Source: Phorcus lineatus (taxonomy: Eukaryota > Mollusca > Gastropoda > Trochida > Trochidae). From it: 64,000 bases of DNA. Under the pieces are notes generated by a model that did not search any database, was not told where the DNA came from, and saw only the letters and a program-made list of their open reading frames with translations. Location of the stretch: contig OV121091.1 of assembly GCA_921293015.1 (NCBI GenBank), positions 11,747,755 to 11,811,754 of the forward strand, written 5' to 3'. The translations under genes and the position numbers were made by a program. Of this stretch, positions 25,801 to 36,000 are shown piece by piece; position 1 is the first letter of the stretch, and every line of letters begins with the position of its first letter.

Positions 25801-28800
25801 ACCTAATTGAGATACCTCAACGTGAAATCATGTTAATACACATTAATATCCTTCAATAACGGATTAGGATCTATCGAGGTTGTTCCTCATTTGTGTTGGC
25901 CCCATCGTCTTTATACTTGACCGGATATCCGGTATCGATGTTATATATTTTTCTGAGCTTAATAGCCTTATCAAACAGTCCGCGCTATGAAACAGAATAT
26001 TTACGTACATGTATGACACTGAACCATCTATTGAGATAGTCTGATTGAAATAAGTTAATCCGATTTGCTTATTTAGTTTTCAATATTTTGTCTTTTCATG
26101 AGACTATTGTTACAAGTGGATCGGCAATACAGGTATCTGATTGGTTGCTTGTGCAACGAGCGACGTTGTTTTGCATGCACCCCTTTAGAAGATTACCCTG
26201 ACATTTGCGTTGCGCAAATATTTCATATATCAGAAACTCAGACAGGCGGAGATATAAATCGATAATTGATTTCATGAAAAGATGACTGCAATTCTCATTG
26301 CAGAGACTTCACCGTAGGAGGATTTTGAGTGTACAGAGAAATATGAACACTTGTAACAGGTTACGTGAGAAGAACTGTCTTCAACAACCTCTGTTGGTTG
26401 TATTTCATTTTGAAAATTCTACAAAACTGACAATTCTTGTGGTTAGGAAAGAACGTGCGGGTTTTTCTTATCTAATCTAAATTAATTAATTTATCTCTGA
26501 TGTTAATTTACCATTACACACAAGGAATATGCCTTTAAAGGATGTTTTGATATAAACAACAGATACCAAATGCACCTTAGTTTTTACTAGGAACACGATC
26601 CTTATGTCGCTCACTAAGTCGCTAAATAATTCAAATGTGACGTCATTGAAAACATGACGTAATTGTGAATAAATTCATGACATCACGTTTCTTGACCTGA
26701 GTCAAATATTTGCTAGGAACATCGTTTGAAACAAATATGCTATCATTAACTCTTCAGCTATGGGTAAAATTTGTAAATATATGTTTAACAATGGGAGTCT
26801 GGACTGATATTTTCATTTACACAAAACTATACATATAATTATGATAAATATAAGACCTGTTCAGGTGGGTGCGGTGACTTTGCACACAGGTGTAAAACAA
26901 CCACAGTGTCTGTTAGAATCTGGAATCGGGGCGGCAGGATGACAGTGGTGGCGTTTGGCTGGATAGTGATGTTAGTGGCAGATGGATTCTGTGGTATACA
27001 CATTTATATTATTGTAACTGTATAACACATTTCACTACAATAATTTCTGTCCGCTTAAGATAAGGTTGAACAAAGTTTTTATGCCTTTATGTTATCACAT
27101 ACAGAAAAGAATGGTATCAAAATGATACTTTTCTGATAAAAATTGACTTCGTTCCCAGGAATAAGAGTTGACAATATATAGAGGATATTTAATTAAGTTT
27201 GTCGAATACAGTGTTTATCTCATCGAGTGGTGGGGTTGGAGCTGATATTTTCACGAGTGGCGCAGCCACGAGTGAAAATATCAACTTCAACCCTACCACT
27301 CGATGAGATAAACACTGTATTCGACAAACTTAATAAAATATTCTATTTATTATATAATTTCATTCTAATTTTGTTGATTTTTAGTGTTTATGATGTCGAT
27401 AAACATTTCTTAACCCTAAAAGTAGTCTCGGCACAAAGAGGCCCTAGAAACTTCACCAGCAGTGACGATATATTATATCGCTACTGTCCCCATTGACGAT
27501 ATATTATATCGCTACTGTGACCACATACAAGGTTTATTTCACTGATAAATCCCAGTATTTCATTGCTTATTATATAATAAATTGAAGTATTGAACGGTCT
27601 GACAGACAAGAGTCGCAATGAGGTTTCGTCTGCAATGAACTGGTGGAAGAACATATGACTTTTTGGGCTGCTGTCAGACCGTTGCGCAGTAAATACTACT
27701 CGATTATAGATAGCACCCTCATATTGTACGGCATAATATGTTTATTTCATTCCACACGAAGCCTCCGTGTAAAACCATTCCCCCTTAATCTGTATTTGAG
27801 ATGGTACACTCAACACTACAATTGTGACCTGTAGACCTACCCCCTGTTTCCACATATATTTGAACTGTTTTAGGGTCGGGTAGTCGGTCGAGTTGTAGAG
27901 ACCTGTCCATACGCCATAGGGGTCGCCATATATAGGTGAGGTCATGTACATCTTCAGACGCAGATCTAAGGTTAAAGCAAATATGTCATGCGTGACATTT
28001 GGAAAAACATGGTATGTGTAGTTGAACCATTAAAAAAAAAAATTTGAGTAGAAATTGTCAATGGTTGAATTTTTAAAGTTGTTATCGAGCCTCACATAGC
28101 TAAACGATCTACTTTTATTCATCCTTCGAAATCAGCGTATATGAATCCGCTCTCGCTCCCCCCTAATACCCTGATCTCTTTCAAGCTAAAAGCCTCGTAT
28201 CGATAGCTATTTAACCAGCCAATGAGACGACTCGCATTTTGTAACAGCGGCAAAACCCGGATGAAAAAAATACATAACGACATTTCTTTGGCTTAAATAA
28301 TAACAGGCGAAGTAAGCCACACATATGAAGCCATGAAGCTATACGAGGCTTTGATCTTGAAAGATATCAGGGTATTAGGAAGAATAGAGAGCGGATTAAT
28401 ATACGCTGATTTAGCAGGATGACTTTGATGAAGAAAAATATTGTTAGTTAGGCTGTGAAACTTACACGTGTAATTAGAAAAAGATACAAATTGCGAGAAA
28501 ACAAGTCACTTATTTGCTTTGTTATCTTATTCAGTCTTTTTATAATTCAAAAACAGAAATTCATTTCCAATTTATGTGAAAAGAATGGATTTACAGTTGG
28601 GTCGACTTTTTACACATTTTACATTTCTGTTCACAATGGGGACAGGGGAGGGGTGGTATATTGGAAGAACCCTCCCCATTGTTGATAAAGTGTATAGATC
28701 ATTTCCACCCAAGCAGGCTGAACCACCGTCAGCGTACTATTCTCTGAGAGACCCCTACCCCCTGGAACTGCCAAGTTGGTATCCATTACCCGTATTTCCA

Positions 28801-31800
28801 GCAGGAGGTCTGATGTTCCAGCGTAGATCCAGATCTCCCCAGTCAGACCCGTGTCCAATATCACAACTGTTGTAGATGAAGAACGTCGACTGCCAGCTTT
28901 ATACGAGAGAAAGCATAAATTGATACATAATTCTTACTTTCTAATTTCATCCAAACATAATTCTTACTTTCTAATTTCATCCAAACTCATACCTTTATCA
29001 AGTAGCCTCTGTCACAAGTTAAATTTCTTGTGCAAGCAATAGAAATTCAAGTTTTAAATACTGTTTTCAGTCTCTTACTATTTTATTGAGTCGGACATGA
29101 AAGTTACCGACTGAGACAAATGTTTTCAAGTTAGATTAACCCTCGCGCATGTGAATAATGAACGACCAAGGTCAAGATCGGTAATTTCAGAATTCAGCTT
29201 AATATTTTAAACATTTTTTTATTTATTGACAAGGACAGTGTGTAAATTTGCACAAAATGAAAACATGGCCCAATCGTCACAGAGTGTACTCTGTTGATAG
29301 AGAAAGTTACCATGACAACGATAACGTTTTTCCCCTTTCGATAGAAAACGAGCTTAGATCTCAATAAAACCAAAAACGCATAGACCGAGACGCGTGCTTA
29401 ATACAAACGCAACAAATACATGAAGAGTAAAGTATTGATCATAAGTGAATTTATGAACATACATGCATTGTACCACAGCAGAACGACGAAGATCTGGCTA
29501 AGAATCTTCACTGGTTTAAAGTTGAATTTCAAGCAGCCTTGTTAGGATTGTATCACATGGTTTCATTTCTTTTAATTTCCTCAAGATGTGACGTTAACAC
29601 TGACCCGTAGTTTGTTTCATGAATTCTGTAAGTTGCTTGAATAAGTGCCAAATGTCATATGTGCTGAGTTAAGTTCAAAATCAGACCCATTATTGTATTC
29701 ATGTCTGCTAGTTAAATGTCCTACTAAGCAGTATCATCCTATATTTGTCATTGCGCAATTGTTCGGTTTTTGTAAACAAAACTCGACATTAAACAGTTTA
29801 TTGTCATAAAAATACTGATCTCATGAGCAATAAACTACTACATCTCGATAAAATACAACCCTTTAAGAAGTTTAACACATTTGATCCGAAACCACCAAAA
29901 CGGACTTTACTTTTTTTAAATGAGATATTTACAATGAAATTTGTTTTAACCTGCCAACTGATAATGAACACGACCCCTATCAAACAATTATGATCGAAAA
30001 TTATACCAAGTAAAATATTTCATAGCAGCCATTGCGGGACTCGAACCCGGATCTCTGGTAAGTCCTCGTTCGTGGTTTCTCCTATGCGAAGAAACACTGA
30101 TCCTAGTTTATGAACAAACATCGACCCCAGGTCCGATCGACTTACACCCCTGGCTGTCCTAACACTCATCAAAGTTTCCAGTAATTGATTGTCAAAATAA
30201 AATATAAACGCCTATCCTTTTACTTCGATTATTGCGTTATTAAGCCTTATATAAATGAAGATATCAGTCATAAAAATTAACCTGTACTTCTTTAACGTTA
30301 AACCAAGACGGAAGTAAACAATCCGAATCATTAAAGACGCTTACAATACGTTTGCTTGAAAAATGTTTGTATATCATATTGATCAGTTTTATTTACAAAT
30401 TCAATAATCCAAGTTAAAATATAGGTTGATGACGTAACAAAGATATTTTAAAGGTCATAACTTGTAAGATATATACTAAAGCGTTATTGGTAACGCTAGG
30501 TCAAACCGTGCTAATTTCAGGTCATATTTCCCGATGCTCGATACACAGAGAGACGTAACAACACGGTATGGAGTTTACTAATTGGCACGTGAATATGGTG
30601 TCATTGCGTTCCGTATTCACGTGACCAGTGAATGTATTTACTGCTGCGGACAGTGATATCATTGATGCTTGCAGTAAATCTTAACGTGATCCAACGAATG
30701 CAGATGAAGACACAAATGTTAATAGCCTCATGTCAAATATTGTTTTGTAACGTGGTCTTATTAGTACAACTAATGACCACACGTTCTCCACTTGCTTTGT
30801 AATGGATGTACATGTAGTTGTTCAACTATAGATCGATAACATTTGAACTACATATTGACCCGTTACACTGCGGATCATATTATGTGCAAGAATAAGGAGT
30901 CTACAATGAAGTTATTACTTTTATTTCTGAAAACTTTCAATGCCTCCGATTCCTTCAGACAAGATCATTATATTTTTTGTAAAGAGACACAAGGTTATAA
31001 GAAAATGCTTGATTAGAAGTAAATTATTGGTGGTCAGATGTAAATTCTCACTGATCCGAACTAAATATTTGTTGATCCAAAGAATTGTCAGAAGTAAATG
31101 CTTGGTTATCCGGAGTAATTCGTAATCATCGGAGTAAATGCTTGGTGAATCGAAATAAATGCTTGGTGATCAGAAGTAAATGCTTGGTGATCCGAAGTAA
31201 ATGTTTACTTCTTCATGAGGTTGAGATGTTTCTTTTCTTAGACATTCCTATTTTCAGTGTTTTCTTATGTTCTATTCCTTATGTTTTTGAATGAGTCCTT
31301 TGTGGTTTTCAAACATGCATCAAACAAAATAAAGTTTTGCCACTCTTTGCAAATTTTTTATATTATTTGGTAAATTTTTCATATTTTAGATGTATTTTTC
31401 AAACAGATATCGACCGTTTCACTGAGCTTACCACAAAGCTTCTGTTGATGGAAAATTGAAAATATTTGATCGTAACAAACAGAACTATTCTGTTGTTTGC
31501 TTAAAATCAAACAGTTTTAAAGTGTTTAGTATAATCAAAATATATTTCCTGTCGATGCATTTTTCACACCATAAACATTAGTAATTTACAAAAAAACAAC
31601 TTTTCTACCGACTTAATTAATTTTGGAAATTAAAAACAGTCCTGAGAGAAATCAATTAAGAGTAAGACACTCTTTAAGGGTAAACAAATGTCTACGCGTA
31701 ATCAAGTAAATAACTTTTTCAATAGGAATCAATATCATGTTCATTTCAAAATGAAAAACTTCGCATAAGAAGTTGGATAATGTAAATTGCATTATGAACA

Positions 31801-33041
31801 GTTTAAAGGAAATGTGTGAAGCAGGACCAAGTCTTTGATAGGTATGAGATCCACATGAAAATCTTGTCCAATATATCAAATGGATATTGATCTACATGTG
31901 ATCGTTATTTCTCCATTAAAAAGATTGAAATGTATTCGATGACTACAAGGCTACTATAAAAGGAAGCAAAGACAAAAACATTGCCACAGCGTGTTATCGG
32001 TAAAGCTTGATCAGAAAGGAGACTCCGAATAGTGCACCATATTTTTTTCACTTGTTCAATAAATCTCAGTAAATAAGGATCTTAATTTACGCTACGGTTA
32101 AAATCTGAGTAAAGTTGTGGAGCAAAATTGTGAGCTTTTTTATGAGATTGTGTACAATGGTCTTGAAAGTTTATATCACATAAGCGTAAACTAATATATA
32201 TATTGCAAAATTATAAAAAAAAATTATGTTAAAAACAATTCAAACGTTCAAAAATAAAGACCTGGAAGAAAATTCGCAACATCATGTTTTGTTTAAAAGA
32301 GATAAGGGACATAATGAACGTCTTTTTCCGCAAGGAGAATTTGCGGCAGTCATTCGTGTTCTTGGGGTTACACTAAATGATGATGATGATGATGATGATG
32401 ATAATAATAATTATAATAACAATAAGTTTGAAAAAATAAAATAATAATAGTAATAATAAAAATAATAATAATGGATACTTTTAAAGCACAATATCCATAC
32501 AAAATGTGCATGCTCAAAGCGCATTGACATACTAGAAGTAAATATTATGTGACTTTTGTATTTGTATGAAAGGAAAATAACAGCATATGAATAATACCAG
32601 CATGAAATGTCAGTTAATGAAGTCTGTGGAAATTATCATGGAATATAGTCTTAAGTAGCTTAAAAACCACCTGTAAGAAGAAACAAGAAAAAAAGAGAAA
32701 GCAGCAGAGTCCAACTAGTAAATCCTTCGAATTAGAATATTCAAGATTGACATCAACCTACCAGTCTGACGTGGAACCATTCTCTGGTTCATGAAGCGAT
32801 GCAATGGCTCCAAAGTGTGACGTGTTGGAAAGGGGTCGACCACCAACTGGAATACAAGTACACTGCATTGATTAACTAAACAAATATTCATCAAAAAGCC
32901 TACTGACATTCAGATGAAACAGGTGGTTATTATTATTATCTTTTTGTTAAATGATGATGATGAAAATGACGACGGCGATGATCACATATAAAATGATGAT
33001 GATGTAATGGTGGTGATGGTGATGGTCGTTATTGTGGTGGA

Positions 33042-33083
<42 letters not shown>

Positions 33084-36000
33084 ATTAATGTTTATGGTGA
33101 TAGTGATGTTGGTTATTTAAAGGGTATCATCTTCCCAAGGAAGGCAAGCTTGATTCGTTGCCTTGGCCACCAAGTTTATTCATACCCAGTAAAAAGTACG
33201 ATCGGTGGAAGTCCGAATGGAGCAAAGCCTACATGGAAAGATGCATTACTTTTGAAAATTGCTTTACAAAAATATATTAGAATAAGATAAAAAAAAACAC
33301 GCAGACTGACTTACTGGCAGCGTCAAGGTGAACAAGTTGATGACCAAGTAAATCCAAAGAAGCCATCATGGAGTAGATAGGTTTAGGAACGAATGTGACG
33401 TATGGTTCTTTGGTATTGTTCATTTGGAACCTAGCAAGCAGCGTACGCTGTGTGAACTGGTGAGGGTAGTAACTAAGGAAACCATTGTCGTTGCTTAGCA
33501 ACTGGTAGTTGAACGGCACTGTACGGTTCCCTTTGATGATGTTCTGATGTTGGCCTATTACCTACAAATGCAGATTTCGTAATAAAGGTTGTCAACCCAA
33601 AGATATTTGGATTATGATTTATGTTGAATGTAGAGACTTTTTTCGGTTATTGTTACACAGGCCTTCAAAACAGACAATTTGAGAACTGAAATTTTTTAAT
33701 TTGAGCTAGAAATGTGCACGAATCAACATCGATAAAGGTCAAAGGTTGTACTTATGACTAATCCTAGCAAGATAAATAAACCCCGAAAACTATCTAAAGG
33801 GTAAGTTACTAGTACTATCCCTTAGTACTGTCGTTTGTGGATAGTACTAAAGCATTAATGACAATCTGAAAATCAATAGGATTTTTTGGTCAAATCATGG
33901 CAAGTAACATCAGAAATATTATCCTTAACCATATACAGTCGATGTTTAACCTTTGCTGCAATGGCCGCATAAGCACTTCCGGCTCGCCATGTTTCACTCT
34001 TACTCCATCCAACGAGAGGATCAGCTTCGCTGCAAATTTTTATTCACAATCTTATCATCATCATTTAATAAAAGTATTTATCCATCTTTTTTGAGGTTTG
34101 TTTAAGATCGCTAGCACCTTTCTATTTTTGTAGTTTATAAAATATCGCTACTCTGTGATTTTCAAGCGATGTGATTTTCCAACGCTTGCAAACTTATGTT
34201 GCCATTTAGCGATGAAAGCGATTTAAAGGGACACCGATGGTTGGAGTCAAATATGTAAAACTTTATAAATGGTGTTTTTTTTCACCGAGAAGAAGGGATT
34301 GTCCCGAAACTCACCCTCTTATTGCTGATCAGTTCAGTATGGAGACAATAACATGTTTGAGTTGTAATCTATGATCGAAAACCGGACAATGGTGCGCACA
34401 AACGACTCAAACGTTATTCTGAAAACTTATATGAAGCAGATAAAAGGAAAATATATGGTGATAGTGTTAAGATGATCAATTACCTTATATTATAAAGAGG
34501 CAAGTTTCATGATATAATAAAGGTTTCATTGAAGAATGATGTAGTTAAACTTACTCATTGAAGAAAGGTTTCTTAGCTAGTGATGGATGTTTGATTGCCA
34601 AATACGAGTGAAATAGAAGTTCGTCGTCAAGAATTGTTTTTGCAACTCCGCCACCCTGTAGAGAAGATACATATTAAGGTCATAAAATGCAAATCACTGA
34701 AAATATGTTGAGGAAAATTATGTTTTGGGATTAGAATGAATAAAAAAATTATTTTAATTTATCGCAAACCAGTATAAATATGAACTTATTTATTTAAACA
34801 GACAAAAGTTACTAAATACATTTAGAAATGTACGTCTATAATGTAACAAATCATTACAAAAGGACTAGGGGAAATTTCTTTTCTTTGAATATTTTTCAGC
34901 GATAAATGTTCTTTAGGTCAACAATAACAAAACCGTTCATCTATATTTCATGATGATTTGGTTATCACCTTTCGATGCATCGATATAAAATCGAGTCGTA
35001 CGCCCTTCTGCCCTGTGAAATAATTTCTTCCTGAGGTCACGTGATCAAAGAAGGCACTTTTGTAGCTTTTGAATTTCAGCGAATCACAACCATCGCCAGG
35101 ACCCCCGAGTTTAAGTGATAAGCTGACAGATTTCAACCCCTCTGAGCATGCGTCGTAATAATTCAGAAATCCTTGATAATTGAAAAATAAAGGCATTTTG
35201 AGAAATGGCATAGGGGATGGTATAGATAATAAAAATCGCTGAGCAATGTTTTGACTTAATAAAAGTGGCTTAAATGCCATATGTGTGTTTTGTTCCAAGT
35301 CAAAGATTACCTGAGGAAATGTGTAATATAACTATCTACGATTTCAGAGGTTTTTTTTGTGTATTGCCCGAGCGAAAGCGAAGGTTATACACAGCTTTGC
35401 CATAATTTCGCCATGTTTATATGGCACTTTTTCGAACGTTGTGTTTCTTATTCATCCATTTCACTCGTAATACAGCATATATTAAAAAAATAGCAAGAAT
35501 TTGACCAACTTTTCATCTCGAAATTATGCTGATTTAACCATTATTCATCACAAATGATATGAATATGTACACATGAAGAAAATATTTCACTATTTTTTTA
35601 CCAAAATGGTGGATTTTTACCATATTTTCAATGTCCCTTGGTAAAATAGAACGCAATTCACATTTTATCGTATTTTTATACAATCGAAACAAGCATCAGC
35701 AGACAAAGATAACAGCTAAAGGATATACCTTGGATTGACATATGCAGTTTATCAAAATCTCCACAGTCTGGTTCATTCCAAGTCTCAAAATTCCATTTTT
35801 CTACGTACGATTGTCCATACATTCCTGAAATGGCAAACGCAGCTGACAGAAAAATTCTTATAAAGTACTGTCATGGCCATAGTTCCAATTATCATGATAG
35901 ACATGACCTGACATTTATTAAATAGAACTGATTGTTTGATTACCAAGGTAGTCTCAGAATTTATTTACTTCATAACCATTTTGAAAATTAAGATTTTTTT

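Noticed and set aside
28576..28875. 99-codon plus-strand ORF
   Set aside because: Antisense to IDUA exon 10 and its intron.
30028..30070. tRNA gene on the minus strand
   Set aside because: Only a B box-like GGGTTCGAGTCCC is convincing; no A box at the right distance. Probably an old SINE end.
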